Shown: positions 16,795 through 26,281, counted from the stretch's first letter. The stretch is DNA of 64,000 nt from Telluribacter roseus (GCF_017355915.2 NZ_JAFEUV020000002.1:1-64000); one strand, 5' to 3'. Made by a program: numbers and translations. The notes: generated by a model from the letters alone, not told the origin.

Positions 16795-18723
16795 CTACAC
16801 GCTGATGCCATGTCCTACCATAGCACGTACGGCGTTGGCAATACCCTCGGGATCAAAGCCACACTCGTGGTGCAGCTCGATCTGCTCACCGTGCTCTACA
16901 AGACGATCCGGGATACCCAGGCGCTTGATTCGGGAAGTATAGTCGTGATCGGTCATAAACTCCACTACCGCACTACCAAAGCCACCCTGTAAGCAACCGT
17001 CTTCTACCGTAATCACGCGGTCAAACTTATTGAATACCTCGTGAAGCATCGCTTCGTCCAGCGGCTTTACAAAGCGCATATCGTAGTGAGCTACGCTGAG
17101 GCCTTCTTTGGCGAGTGTATCACACACTTCTACGGCATAGTTACCAATGTGGCCGATGGTCAGAATGGCGATGTCCTCACCGTCCCGAACCTTACGTCCC
17201 TGACCAATCTGAATTTCTTCCAGCGAGGTACGCCACTGCGGCATCACACCCTGTCCCCGTGGGTAGCGGATGGTGAAGGCCTGCGTTCCCTGCTGAATCT
17301 TGTCCAGTTGGGCTGTATACATTAGGTTGCGTAGTTCCTGCTCGTTCATTGGAGCCGCTACAATCATGTTCGGAATGCAACGCATATAAGCTATGTCGTA
17401 AGCTCCGTGGTGCGTAGCACCGTCAGCTCCCGCAAAACCGGCCCGGTCGAGGCAGAAGATAACGGGTAGCTCCTGTATACATACATCGTGGATCACCTGG
17501 TCGTAAGCACGCTGCATGAAGGTAGAGTAGATGTTGCAATACACTACCTCGCCGCGCGTGGCCATACCTGCCGAGAACGTCACCGCGTGCTGCTCAGCAA
17601 TACCTACATCGAAGGCGCGCTCGGGCATAGCCTTCATCATGATATTCATGGATGAGCCTGACGGCATGGCGGGAGTTACCCCTACGATGCGCGGGTTCTG
17701 CTCGGCCAGCTCCACCAGCGTGTGTCCAAATACATCCTGGTACTTAGGAGCCTGTGGCGTGTCGTATACTTTCTTCTGGATTTCGCCGGTTACTTTATCA
17801 AACAGACCCGGAGCGTGCCACTTGGTCTGATCCTTCTCGGCGGGGCCGTAGCCTTTGCCTTTGACGGTAACACAATGCAGGATCTTAGGGCCGGGTATAT
17901 CTTTCAGATCATTCAGTACAGCAGTCAGGTGGTCAATATCGTGGCCGTCAATAGGGCCAAAATAGCGTAGTCCCAATGACTCAAACAGGTTGCTTTGTCG
18001 CAGCAGGGCGCTTTTCATAGCGGTCTCTACCTTGGATACGATCTCCTGCGCACTCTTACCGAAGGTACTCATCTTACCCAGCAGGTTCCATACCTCATCG
18101 CGTACTTTGTTGTAGGTATGCGAAGTGGTAATATCCGTCAGGTACTCCTTCAGGGCTCCTACGTTGGGGTCAATGGCCATGCAGTTATCGTTGAGGATAA
18201 TCAGCAGGTTGGAGTCCGTAGAGCCGGCGTGGTTCATGCCCTCAAAGGCGAGTCCGGCGGTCATGGAGCCGTCCCCTATTACGGCTATGTGCTGGCGCTG
18301 AGGGTTCTTTTCGAGTGAGGAAGCTACGGCCATACCCAGTGCGGCCGAGATAGACGTAGACGAATGACCTACGCCAAAGGTATCGTAGGGGCTCTCCTTA
18401 CGCTTAGGAAAGCCCGACAGGCCCCCGTAAATACGGTTGGTCTTGAAGTTATCTCTCCGGCCGGTCAGGATCTTATGGCCATAGGCCTGGTGTCCCACGT
18501 CCCATACCAGCTGGTCGTCGGGAGTATTGAATATATAGTGTAAGGCAACGGTAAGTTCTACTACTCCCAGACTGGCTCCAAAATGCCCACCGTAGACCGA
18601 AACATTGTCAATGATATATTGTCGAAGTTCATTACAAACCTGGGGTAGTTGGGTACGGTCCAGCTTACGTAAATCTTCGGGGGAGTCAATACCTGCCAGT
18701 AATTTTCCAGGCGTAATGAGCAT
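16795..18723 (-). CDS. dxs: 1-deoxy-D-xylulose-5-phosphate synthase
   Basis: About 642 residues from the ATG at 18723; an in-frame TTG eight codons upstream is less likely because MLITPGKLLAGIDSPEDL is the usual N-terminus. It catalyses pyruvate plus glyceraldehyde-3-phosphate to DXP, the entry step of the MEP isoprenoid pathway, using thiamine diphosphate. The TPP motif GDGSMTAG ... LNDN (about residues 145-180) and the transketolase pyrimidine domain (EQHAVTFSAGMA, about 360) are present, as is the C-terminal transketolase domain. The gene has its own promoter box and terminator. Confidence 0.97.
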   Translation of the reverse strand: MLITPGKLLAGIDSPEDLRKLDRTQLPQVCNELRQYIIDNVSVYGGHFGASLGVVELTVALHYIFNTPDDQLVWDVGHQAYGHKILTGRRDNFKTNRIYGGLSGFPKRKESPYDTFGVGHSSTSISAALGMAVASSLEKNPQRQHIAVIGDGSMTAGLAFEGMNHAGSTDSNLLIILNDNCMAIDPNVGALKEYLTDITTSHTYNKVRDEVWNLLGKMSTFGKSAQEIVSKVETAMKSALLRQSNLFESLGLRYFGPIDGHDIDHLTAVLNDLKDIPGPKILHCVTVKGKGYGPAEKDQTKWHAPGLFDKVTGEIQKKVYDTPQAPKYQDVFGHTLVELAEQNPRIVGVTPAMPSGSSMNIMMKAMPERAFDVGIAEQHAVTFSAGMATRGEVVYCNIYSTFMQRAYDQVIHDVCIQELPVIFCLDRAGFAGADGATHHGAYDIAYMRCIPNMIVAAPMNEQELRNLMYTAQLDKIQQGTQAFTIRYPRGQGVMPQWRTSLEEIQIGQGRKVRDGEDIAILTIGHIGNYAVEVCDTLAKEGLSVAHYDMRFVKPLDEAMLHEVFNKFDRVITVEDGCLQGGFGSAVVEFMTDHDYTSRIKRLGIPDRLVEHGEQIELHHECGFDPEGIANAVRAMVGHGISV

Positions 18724-18782
18724 ACCTCTTATATAATTGGTTATCAACTGTGTGATTTAACTATTGCTAGTTAAAAAGTGTT

Positions 18783-18790
18783 CAAAGTTA
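18783..18790 (-). promoter_or_regulatory. Candidate dxs promoter -7 box (TAACTTTG)
   Basis: TAACTTTG on the minus strand fits TAnnTTTG, about 60 bases before the dxs ATG. It overlaps the T-rich tail of the upstream rhomboid terminator. No clear -33 TTG is seen. Confidence 0.45.
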
Positions 18791-18820
18791 AAAAGAAAGA
18801 AGGAGGCGTAGTAGCCTCCT
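18785..18820 (-). terminator. Terminator of the rhomboid gene pair
   Basis: AGGAGGC, six bases, GCCTCCT, then a T-rich stretch on the minus strand (TCTTTCTTTTT). The hairpin abuts the stop codon at 18822. Confidence 0.7.
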
Positions 18821-18821
18821 G

Positions 18822-19736
18822 TTACTTTTGTTGACTGGCTCTGAATAATTTCTGCTTTTCTTCCTTGGTCAGACTCTCGTAGCCAGACTTCGAAATCTTA
18901 TCCAGAATCGCGTCTATTTCGTCCTGATCGGGCATATCCACGGCTGAGGGCGTAGGAGCCGAGGAGTATAGGGTGGTACTGCGGTACACCTGCTTTTCCC
19001 GGTACGTTACGCGCATCGGGGCCCGCCTTCTGAATAGTCGTTGCCAGGCGCCCATCACCGTGTACACCGGCTGTCCCAGGTCAGTACCATTCTGCAGGAG
19101 CTTGATGAAGGCATAGCCCAGCAGAGCTCCTCCCAGGTGAGCCAGATTACCACCCGCATTGGGGCCGATCGACTGCGCCAGAGAAAGAATAATATAGAAG
19201 AAAGCAATGTACTTGATCCGAATCGGTCCGATGAACAGCAGGTTGAAGGTGTAGTTGGGCAGCAGGGTAGAGGCACCCACGGCCACCGAAAAGGCCGCCG
19301 CCGATGCTCCCAGCATACGTGAGCCTACCACCTGGGCCTGAAAGTAGGGCAGCAGATTATAGATAGCCATGTAAATAAGGCCACCGGTGATGCCGCCCAG
19401 TATATACAGAGCGACCAGCCGCCGGGCCCCCAGGTATTCGTCTACCAGCCGACCAAACCAGTAGAGGAAAAGCATATTAAAAAGAATGTGAAAAAAGTCT
19501 TCGTGGGTGAAGAAATACGTAATGATGGTCCAGGGCTTATAGATAAACTCGGCGGGCGACGCAGGGAGCCGGAGCATATCAATCAGCCACAGGTACACAT
19601 TAGATGACTGCCCCAGCGTAAAGATTACTTTCACCAGCAGCAATGACAAAAAGACTATCCCGTTGATGAGGATAATCTTGATCAGGGCATTGTCTGATTT
19701 GGCAAATTCTCTTTTGAAATCGTCAAAAACACTCAT
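18822..19736 (-). CDS. Rhomboid family intramembrane serine protease
   Basis: 304 residues with six or more membrane helices. The HEDFFHILFNMLFLYWFG helix, the serine motif GASAAAF and the His motif NLAHLGGALLGY form the rhomboid catalytic dyad in order. The usual GxSG has Ala in place of the second Gly, so activity is likely but not certain. A soluble, charged C-terminal tail (about residues 225-304) ends in Lys/Glu-rich helices. Only three bases separate it from the upstream rhomboid gene, so the two are cotranscribed. Substrates are unknown. Confidence 0.9.
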   Translation of the reverse strand: MSVFDDFKREFAKSDNALIKIILINGIVFLSLLLVKVIFTLGQSSNVYLWLIDMLRLPASPAEFIYKPWTIITYFFTHEDFFHILFNMLFLYWFGRLVDEYLGARRLVALYILGGITGGLIYMAIYNLLPYFQAQVVGSRMLGASAAAFSVAVGASTLLPNYTFNLLFIGPIRIKYIAFFYIILSLAQSIGPNAGGNLAHLGGALLGYAFIKLLQNGTDLGQPVYTVMGAWQRLFRRRAPMRVTYREKQVYRSTTLYSSAPTPSAVDMPDQDEIDAILDKISKSGYESLTKEEKQKLFRASQQK

Positions 19737-19739
19737 CGC

Positions 19740-20525
19740 TCAATAAAAGTTTTTACTTTGGGTACCCCAGTACCTCAACAGGATATAGGCGAACAGCATA
19801 CCCCCGATGTGGGCAAAGTGAGCAACATTATCCGATTGAACGTTCTGTATACCTGCATATAACTCATAAAGTCCATAAAAAGCTACAAAATACTTCGCTT
19901 TGATTGGGAACGGGAAAAACAGGAGGAAAATTTCGGTATTTGGGAATAATAATCCAAATGCCATCAAAATTCCGAATATGGCTCCCGATGCCCCAACCAT
20001 TGGAATGTTAACCTGCTGCTGATAGAGGCTCTGTACAAAGTTGACACTATCCTGAATATAACTCCGGTTAGCAGGGCTTTCTTCAAACTTGTTCAGAAAG
20101 TCGAGATTCGCCTGGTACAGCTCCTTAGCATGCCGGCTCATAAAGTCCACCAGCCCTTCGGGAGAAGGGTACTCTACATACGTCTGAACGGCCTCCCTTA
20201 GTTGCGTCATCTCATACAAACCTATGAGTGAAAACAGCAGACCAGCTCCAATACCGGTAAAAAAGTAAAAGAAAATAAAACGCTTGGGCCCCCACATTCG
20301 CTCCAGCAGCGGACCGAACATGAACAATCCGAACATATTCCCGAACAGGTGCCCCAGGCCGCCGTGCAGAAACATGTACGACACAAACTGGTACGGCAGG
20401 AACGAGGCCGACAGGAATGAGTACAAGGCGAACCCCGGCGTCAGGTTGATAATATAAGCATCTATTATAAAAAATACAATATTCAGTATCAGTAAATTAC
20501 GGACAACCGGGGTGAGCGCTAACAT
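19740..20525 (-). CDS. Rhomboid family intramembrane serine protease
   Basis: 261 residues. The serine motif GASGAIFG and the His helix VAHFAHIGGM are intact, with the FLHGGLGHLFGNMFGLFMFG helix before them. A hydrophilic loop (about 100-150) is inserted between helices. It lies between mutL (62 bp upstream) and the second rhomboid in what appears to be a minus-strand mutL-rhomboid-rhomboid operon. The function is proteolysis within the inner membrane; the target is unknown. Confidence 0.93.
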   Translation of the reverse strand: MLALTPVVRNLLILNIVFFIIDAYIINLTPGFALYSFLSASFLPYQFVSYMFLHGGLGHLFGNMFGLFMFGPLLERMWGPKRFIFFYFFTGIGAGLLFSLIGLYEMTQLREAVQTYVEYPSPEGLVDFMSRHAKELYQANLDFLNKFEESPANRSYIQDSVNFVQSLYQQQVNIPMVGASGAIFGILMAFGLLFPNTEIFLLFFPFPIKAKYFVAFYGLYELYAGIQNVQSDNVAHFAHIGGMLFAYILLRYWGTQSKNFY

Positions 20526-20587
20526 GAATTTCTAAAACAATAGTAAGTACTTTATTAGTAACTGTTTCTGGCCGGATTTCGTTTGAC

Positions 20588-22480
20588 CTACCCCTTAAAC
20601 AATGCATTGAGCTTGTCCAGAGTCAGCATGACAATAATGGGGTCGCCACCCGGTGTCCGGTTAGGGTCAGAGGAGGCAAAAAGCTGGTCAATCAGGGTGT
20701 TGATCTCAAGCAGGGATAGCTTTACCGCGTAGCGGGCCGAAAAACGCCTGGCCAGCGAGCGGGACAAGCTATCGGGCTTGTCGAGCTTCAGGTCCGAGTA
20801 GCTTTGCTTAAGCTGCTCGATGAGCTCTTCAAAAAGATCCTGCTCACTTTCGTCGGGCAGGTCGGCCGGAATACCCCGCACAATCAGTTCATTGGGTCCG
20901 ATTTCATCAAATTCAAATCCGAGGCTACGGATTTCATTCCGGGTATCGGCTACCAGCTGCATATCCGAAGGGCTAAGCCGTACCGTTTTGGGAAACAGCA
21001 GTTGCTGGCAGGCGCCGTTGCGCTTGGTCAGCATCTGGCGGTACCGCTCGTACAGAATGCGCTCGTAGGCAGCTTTCTGGTCAATAAGCATAATACCCTC
21101 CTTGACCTGCGACAGGATGTACCGGTTGTGCAACTGAAACAGAACGGCATCTCCATCGGGAGCCGAGATGGCCTCTGAGGCAAGGCGGTTGACCTTACTG
21201 GCTACGGTCATGGCCTGCTGCTTGTAAGAGGGCCGCGAAGATACCGGCGAATCCAGCTCAATGGCTGCCTGTTGCTCTTCCTCCGGCGTTGACTTCAGCC
21301 CCTCAAACAGCTTGTTCCAGTTGGTCAGGTTGTTGCGCTGGCGCTCTGCTCCCTGTTCTTTGGGCTGAGCGGCCCAGTCGGGTTGTACGGGCCGGGGGGC
21401 CGGGGGGGGAGCCGGAGCATTCTTTGACGGGATGCGCGGTACCAGAAAGTTCACATTATCCTCGAAGTCGATGGGCGGAGTCATGTTGTACACTCCTACC
21501 GCTTTCTTGACGGCAGCCATGATAATGGCGTAGACAGAGCGCTCATCGTCAAACTTGATCTCCGTTTTGGTAGGATGAATGTTAATATCTATATGCGAGG
21601 GATCTATCTCGATAAAAAGCACGTAGAAAGGATGGCTTCCCTCGGGAATGGTACCATCATAGGCGCTGATAATAGCATGATGCAGGTAGCTATGCTTAAT
21701 GTAGCGCTCGTTGACGAAGAAGAACTGCTCCCCGCGGGTCTTGCGCGCGAACTCCGGCTTGCCGATGTAGCCCCGTACGCTTATGTACGAAGTCTCTTCC
21801 TGACAGAAAGCCAGTTGCTCACGGTAGTTTTTGCCGAACATATCCACGATGCGGCGTACCAGCTTACCGGGGTAGAGGTTAAAGATCTCAACGTCGTTAT
21901 GGTACAGCGAAAAGCCCACCTCCGGATGAGCCAGCGCTACCCGCTGAAACTCGTCGAGGATGTGACGCATCTCCACCGAGTTAGACTTAAGGAAGTTGCG
22001 GCGGGCAGGTACATTAAAAAACAGATTTTTGACCAGCAGGTTGGTACCAGGCAGCGTAGCCACCGACTCCTGAAGCTTTACATCCGAGCCTTCAATCCGT
22101 ATCAGGGTACCTATTTCGTCGTCGGCGCGGCGGGTGCGGATTTCCACCTGAGCTACCGCCGCAATGGAGGCTAGCGCTTCGCCCCGGAAGCCCATGGTCC
22201 GGATACGAAACAGGTCGTCAGAAGTTTTTATTTTGGAAGTAGCGTGGCGTTCGAAGCACATGCGGGCGTCGGTCTCCGACATACCATCACCGTCGTCTAT
22301 GATCTGAATGAGGGTCTTGCCCGCATCCCTGATAATGACCTGAATATTGTGGGCGTTGGCATCTACTGCGTTCTCCAGTAGCTCTTTAACCACAGAGGCC
22401 GGCCGCTGTACTACCTCTCCCGCCGCGATCTGATTAGCGATCGAATCGGGTAGTAATTGTATGACATTTGAGGTAGTCAT
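20588..22480 (-). CDS. mutL: DNA mismatch repair protein MutL
   Basis: About 630 residues from the ATG at 22480 (an in-frame TTG lies five codons upstream). The GHKL ATPase domain is intact: IAAGEVVQRPASVVKELLENAVDA, DDGDGM, TMGFRGEALASIA and the KTEIKFDDE region. A Pro-rich linker (about 350-385) leads to the C-terminal dimerisation domain. The endonuclease signature DQHA-x2-E-x4-E is changed to DQKAAYERILYE (His to Lys), and the CPHGRP-type motif reads TPGGDP, so the metal site of endonucleolytic MutL appears lost or altered. It couples MutS recognition to later steps of repair. Confidence 0.96.
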   Translation of the reverse strand: MTTSNVIQLLPDSIANQIAAGEVVQRPASVVKELLENAVDANAHNIQVIIRDAGKTLIQIIDDGDGMSETDARMCFERHATSKIKTSDDLFRIRTMGFRGEALASIAAVAQVEIRTRRADDEIGTLIRIEGSDVKLQESVATLPGTNLLVKNLFFNVPARRNFLKSNSVEMRHILDEFQRVALAHPEVGFSLYHNDVEIFNLYPGKLVRRIVDMFGKNYREQLAFCQEETSYISVRGYIGKPEFARKTRGEQFFFVNERYIKHSYLHHAIISAYDGTIPEGSHPFYVLFIEIDPSHIDINIHPTKTEIKFDDERSVYAIIMAAVKKAVGVYNMTPPIDFEDNVNFLVPRIPSKNAPAPPPAPRPVQPDWAAQPKEQGAERQRNNLTNWNKLFEGLKSTPEEEQQAAIELDSPVSSRPSYKQQAMTVASKVNRLASEAISAPDGDAVLFQLHNRYILSQVKEGIMLIDQKAAYERILYERYRQMLTKRNGACQQLLFPKTVRLSPSDMQLVADTRNEIRSLGFEFDEIGPNELIVRGIPADLPDESEQDLFEELIEQLKQSYSDLKLDKPDSLSRSLARRFSARYAVKLSLLEINTLIDQLFASSDPNRTPGGDPIIVMLTLDKLNALFKG

Positions 22481-22710
22481 GATGCAGATGATCAAAGAGG
22501 TTGGTTAGGTTAACAAATTAACAACAATATTTTGTAAGGTGATAGTATCTTTTTTCGAGCGGGCAGCATCAAACGCAAGAAAGATTTGCTATATAATAAA
22601 TCGTGTTTTATTTTTGATTAAATGAAGAACAATGTGGCCTCTTAGTATAACATTGTGTGAGTGTTTAGGCGTTAATGAATAAAATGTTAGTACTGTAACC
22701 CGCTAGTTTG

Positions 22711-22875
22711 ATGAAGACACCCAGTCCAAAGAAATTCAACCATTCCAGGGCTTTGCAGTGGTTTGTTTTTCTGCCGATTATCCTGCCACTCTGTATTGTT
22801 TTCGGCGCTGTACAGGGCATAGTGGCTACGGTGGAGAAAATGGCACAGCGCATGTGGTTGGACATGGAATTATGA
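22711..22875 (+). CDS. Small membrane protein, 54 residues, unknown
   Basis: An ATG ORF of 54 codons ending in TGA. It encodes a basic N-terminus (MKTPSPKKFNHSR), one strongly hydrophobic helix (about residues 17-40, WFVFLPIILPLCIVFGAV) and a short charged tail (MAQRMWLDMEL). The topology, a positive cytoplasmic N-terminus and one membrane span, is coherent, and this is the only sensible coding sequence in the 490-bp gap between mutL and the next minus-strand gene. I recognise no family. It could be spurious. Confidence 0.5.
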   Translation: MKTPSPKKFNHSRALQWFVFLPIILPLCIVFGAVQGIVATVEKMAQRMWLDMEL

Positions 22876-22987
22876 TTCCTCCCCTATCCTACGCAGGCTT
22901 ATAAGAGAAAAGACTACGGATGAGGAGGAGGGCCTGCTATGCTCAGAGAGCTCACTGGAAGAAATTAACTGCTACTAAGGTAGATTG

Positions 22988-23284
22988 CTACCGCCTGAAT
23001 AGCCCGCCCATGCGGGCTATCATTCTTTTCTCGAACTGCCAGAAAAACTCAAACTTGCCAAACAGCCATCCCCAGGCCAGCAGTACTACCTGGTAGAGGG
23101 GCAGGATCACCAGGATATTAGCCGTCCAGCGTAGCCAGGCAGCCGCCTGGTCCAGTCCGACCCAGTCAAACAGGGCCCGCTTGATGTACATAATCGAAAA
23201 GCCGGTGCAGGCGAATACCAGCAGGATGATGGCTACGTCCCACCCGCTCTGGACATTCCAGCGTTGTTTGAGTTTTTCCCACAT
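22988..23284 (-). CDS. DUF6787-like small membrane protein
   Basis: 98 residues with two or three membrane helices and a W-x-K-L-K-x-R-W-N-V start that I associate with the Bacteroidota family DUF6787. The role is unknown. It follows the pseudouridine synthase gene by seven bases and is probably the last gene of the panB operon. Confidence 0.7.
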   Translation of the reverse strand: MWEKLKQRWNVQSGWDVAIILLVFACTGFSIMYIKRALFDWVGLDQAAAWLRWTANILVILPLYQVVLLAWGWLFGKFEFFWQFEKRMIARMGGLFRR

Positions 23285-23291
23285 ACCGCTG

Positions 23292-24023
23292 CTATTCGTA
23301 TAGAAAGTCCATATTATCGTCCTTGATCACTTCGTCGTCCAGTAAAAGAAATTCCTCCCAGAACGGATTGGCCGGAACACCGGCCCGGCAGATTATGGGC
23401 TCCTTCTTGACCGGGTGGATAAAGTACAGGCGGCGTGCGTGCAGGTTGATACTTCCGTCCGGATTGGGCTTAGGATAGCCGTACTTGATATCACCCCGGA
23501 TCGGGCAGTTCATACTGGCCAGCTGCACCCTGATCTGGTGCGGACGCCCCGTAATGGGTGTTACTTCCAGCAGATGGTACTTATTTATTTCGCCCAGTAC
23601 GCGGTACGAGAGCTCGGCACGCTGAGTACCGGGGGCTTCGTAGTCGTAGGCGGTAGTTACGTTTTTTGCTTCATCTTTGCTGAGCCAGTGTACCAGCTTA
23701 CCCTTCGGCTGGGGCGGCCGGTTACGTACTACGGCCCAGTAGATCTTCTGCACATCGCGCTTGCGGAACAGCTCGTTCATGCGTTCCAGCGATTTGGAGG
23801 TACGGGCAAATACCACCAGTCCACTTACGGGGCGGTCCAGCCGATGTACTGTACCCAGAAACACCGCTCCGGGCTTGTTGTATTTCTCGGCTATGTACTC
23901 CTTCACCATGTCCAGCAGGCACTTGTCGCCGGTGGCATCGCCCTGCACCAGTATACCCGGCTCCTTATTGACGATGATGAGGTGGTTGTCTTCGTATATA
24001 ACCTGAAAAGGATATTTTGCCAT
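23292..24023 (-). CDS. RluA-family pseudouridine synthase
   Basis: 243 residues. The catalytic motif HRLDRPVSGLVVFA is at about residues 60-73 with the nucleophile Asp63, followed by the RPHQIRVQLA motif. There is no S4 domain at the N-terminus, as in short RluA/TruC-like members. It isomerises uridines in rRNA or tRNA; the target site cannot be read from sequence. One base separates it from panB. Confidence 0.93.
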   Translation of the reverse strand: MAKYPFQVIYEDNHLIIVNKEPGILVQGDATGDKCLLDMVKEYIAEKYNKPGAVFLGTVHRLDRPVSGLVVFARTSKSLERMNELFRKRDVQKIYWAVVRNRPPQPKGKLVHWLSKDEAKNVTTAYDYEAPGTQRAELSYRVLGEINKYHLLEVTPITGRPHQIRVQLASMNCPIRGDIKYGYPKPNPDGSINLHARRLYFIHPVKKEPIICRAGVPANPFWEEFLLLDDEVIKDDNMDFLYE

Positions 24024-24024
24024 A

Positions 24025-24843
24025 TCAGTAAGATTCTTTTTCGTTGGGGAATGATCTTCCTTTTACATCACCCACGTAGTTAGAGATAGCGTCGTGCACA
24101 ATGCTATTGAGATCCGCGTAGCGACGCAGGAAGCGCGGCTTGAATTCTTTGGTAATGCCCAGCAGGTCGTGCAGTACCAGGATTTGCCCATCGGCATGCG
24201 GACCTGCCCCAATACCAATGGTCGGAATGGTCAGTTTCTCGGAAACCTGCTTCGTCAGCGTCGAGGGAATTTTTTCCAGTACTACGGAGAAGCAACCGGT
24301 TTCCTCGAGCATCTGGGCATCTTCGATAAGCTTATGGGCTTCGGCCTCGGCCTTAGCCCGTACGGTATAGGTACCAAACTTATAGATAGACTGAGGCGTG
24401 AGCCCCAGGTGGCCCATTACGGGTACTCCAGCACTCAGAATACGAACAATAGAGTCTCTGATCTCCAGGCCGCCCTCCAGCTTCACGGCGTGTGCTCCTG
24501 ATTCCTTCATGATCCGGATGGCCGAACGCAGGGCTTCTTCTGAGTTGCCCTGGTAGGAGCCAAAAGGCAAATCTACTACCACCAGAGCCCGCTTCACGGC
24601 CCGTACTACCGAAGCCGCGTGGTAGATCATCTGATCCAGGGTAATGGGGAGCGTAGTTTCGTGCCCCGCCATGACGTTGGAGGCAGAGTCACCTACCAGA
24701 ATCAGTTCGACACCGGCAGCGTCCACAATACCGGCCAGTGAGTAGTCGTAGGCGGTCAGACACGATATCTTTTCGCCCCGGTTTTTCATCTCCTGGATGA
24801 TATGGGTCGTTACGCGTTTTATATCAGGAGTATGTACAGACAT
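24025..24843 (-). CDS. panB: 3-methyl-2-oxobutanoate hydroxymethyltransferase
   Basis: 272 residues, typical for PanB. It forms ketopantoate from 2-oxoisovalerate and methylene-tetrahydrofolate in pantothenate/CoA synthesis. Characteristic blocks are [28 protein letters not shown] (metal-binding Asp), the DLPFGSYQ segment, [15 protein letters not shown] and [21 protein letters not shown]. Other pan genes are not in the window. It is upstream of and nearly contiguous with the pseudouridine synthase gene. Confidence 0.97.
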   Translation of the reverse strand: MSVHTPDIKRVTTHIIQEMKNRGEKISCLTAYDYSLAGIVDAAGVELILVGDSASNVMAGHETTLPITLDQMIYHAASVVRAVKRALVVVDLPFGSYQGNSEEALRSAIRIMKESGAHAVKLEGGLEIRDSIVRILSAGVPVMGHLGLTPQSIYKFGTYTVRAKAEAEAHKLIEDAQMLEETGCFSVVLEKIPSTLTKQVSEKLTIPTIGIGAGPHADGQILVLHDLLGITKEFKPRFLRRYADLNSIVHDAISNYVGDVKGRSFPNEKESY

Positions 24844-24934
24844 GAGTAGCTGTTAGGAATTAGTTAGTAGCTAAAAGCTATTTGATTAGATGATTTGCAG
24901 GTACCTACTTTACAGGTACCCGATATACGGACGA

Positions 24935-26281
24935 CTACCGCCTCAGGAGCCATAGCTCGGGGTTGAGGCGCGTCGTGTTTTTCCAGATCTGAAACTGTAG
25001 CTCCGAGGTGCCATCACTATCGCTGGCAACGGTACCGATGGGCTCCCGGGCTTTTACCTTCTGCCCCGTCCGGACGGACACGTTCTGCATTTTAGCGTAC
25101 ACGGTCATGTAGTCACCATGCTGAATGGCTACTACGTTACCCATGCCGGGCATATCCGTTACGTCCAGTACCACACCATCATATACCGCTCTTACTGATT
25201 CGCCGCTGCTGGTCTGGATATCAATCCCCAGGTTATCTACCATCACTCCCTTCAGAACCGGATGCGCTTTTCGTCCGAAGTGGTCCGATACGAAGCCTTT
25301 GACCGGCCAGGGCAGGCGTGCCCGCGAGGCTGTGAAAGATGACGCCAGCGCTACTTCCTCGTTGGTCATACCTCCAGTGTTAGCGGGTTCTTTCTCGGCG
25401 GGAGGGGCTTCGGCTACTACTGCCGGTGTTTCACCAGCTTTGGCAGCGCGTTCGCGCTCCGCCTTTTCACGGGCCAGGCGTTCCCGCTCGGCTCTCTCCC
25501 GCGCCTCCCGCTCCCGGCGCTCCCGCTCAGCGCGCTCGCGCATCTCGCGCTCTACCAGGCGGCGGATGGTGGACTCCAGTTGGTTGGCCGCACGGCGACT
25601 GGCCGCCAGTTCGGTTCTTAGCTGTGATTCCTTCTGTGATAGTTCTTTTACTACGACGTCCTGCTGTACCTTCAGGTTTTCGAGCTTTTTCGCTTCGTCG
25701 ACGCGGGTCGTCAGTACTTTTTGCTGTTGCTGTTTTTTAACGGTAATGCGTTCGCGCTTCTGGGCCAGTTGCTGCTGTACTTCTTCCATCTGCTTTACCT
25801 GCTCCTGCCGGGAGTCGGTGTACTGCTTCAGGTACTTGTAGCGTAGTACAAACTGGTTGAAGGTAGAAGCCGAGAAAAGAAAGACCAGCTGGTTGAGGTA
25901 CGCGTTGCGCTTGGATGCCTCATAGATCATGTGGCCGTACTCTTTCTTCAGCTTACCCAGATCGTTGTTGAGCTCCTGCCGGGCTTTTTCCAGATTACGG
26001 AGTTCCTTATCCAGAATCTGCAGGTCGTCCGATAGCAGGTCTATCTGTTTCTTCTGGGTAGTTATCTGTTGATTCAAGGCACGCAGCTGCCCCACGCTTA
26101 CTTTTTTCTGAGAAGATGTTTCCTGCAGAATCCCCTGTATCTCTTTCATCTTGTCCTGGTTCTCACGCTTTTCACGCTCGAGTTGCTGACGGCTTTTCTG
26201 AGCAAACGCCTCAATGCTGCTGATGGCTGTCAGGAGCAGGAGTAAGAGTAAACCACGATGTAAAGTACTTTGAAAACGCAT
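24935..26281 (-). CDS. EnvC-like murein hydrolase activator (degenerate M23/LytM)
   Basis: About 448 residues from the ATG at 26281 (an in-frame codon 15 residues upstream gives a less likely start). A signal peptide is followed by long coiled coils (about 25-250), an Arg/Glu/Ala-rich segment (about 250-285) and a C-terminal LytM domain (about 325-448: LPWPVKGFVSDHFGRK ... GTVASDSDGTSELQFQIWK). The zinc ligands of M23 peptidases are missing: HxGxD reads NLGID and HxH reads ELQFQ. This is the state of EnvC, which activates periplasmic amidases instead of cutting peptidoglycan. It follows the DUF4292 and TPR genes, a grouping I recall from other Bacteroidota. Confidence 0.9.
   Translation of the reverse strand: MRFQSTLHRGLLLLLLLTAISSIEAFAQKSRQQLEREKRENQDKMKEIQGILQETSSQKKVSVGQLRALNQQITTQKKQIDLLSDDLQILDKELRNLEKARQELNNDLGKLKKEYGHMIYEASKRNAYLNQLVFLFSASTFNQFVLRYKYLKQYTDSRQEQVKQMEEVQQQLAQKRERITVKKQQQQKVLTTRVDEAKKLENLKVQQDVVVKELSQKESQLRTELAASRRAANQLESTIRRLVEREMRERAERERREREARERAERERLAREKAERERAAKAGETPAVVAEAPPAEKEPANTGGMTNEEVALASSFTASRARLPWPVKGFVSDHFGRKAHPVLKGVMVDNLGIDIQTSSGESVRAVYDGVVLDVTDMPGMGNVVAIQHGDYMTVYAKMQNVSVRTGQKVKAREPIGTVASDSDGTSELQFQIWKNTTRLNPELWLLRR

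Noticed and set aside
25125-25841. 238-codon Ser/Arg-rich open frame on the plus strand
   Set aside because: It is the mirror of the Glu/Arg/Ala-rich coiled coil of the EnvC-like protein; its odd composition follows from that.
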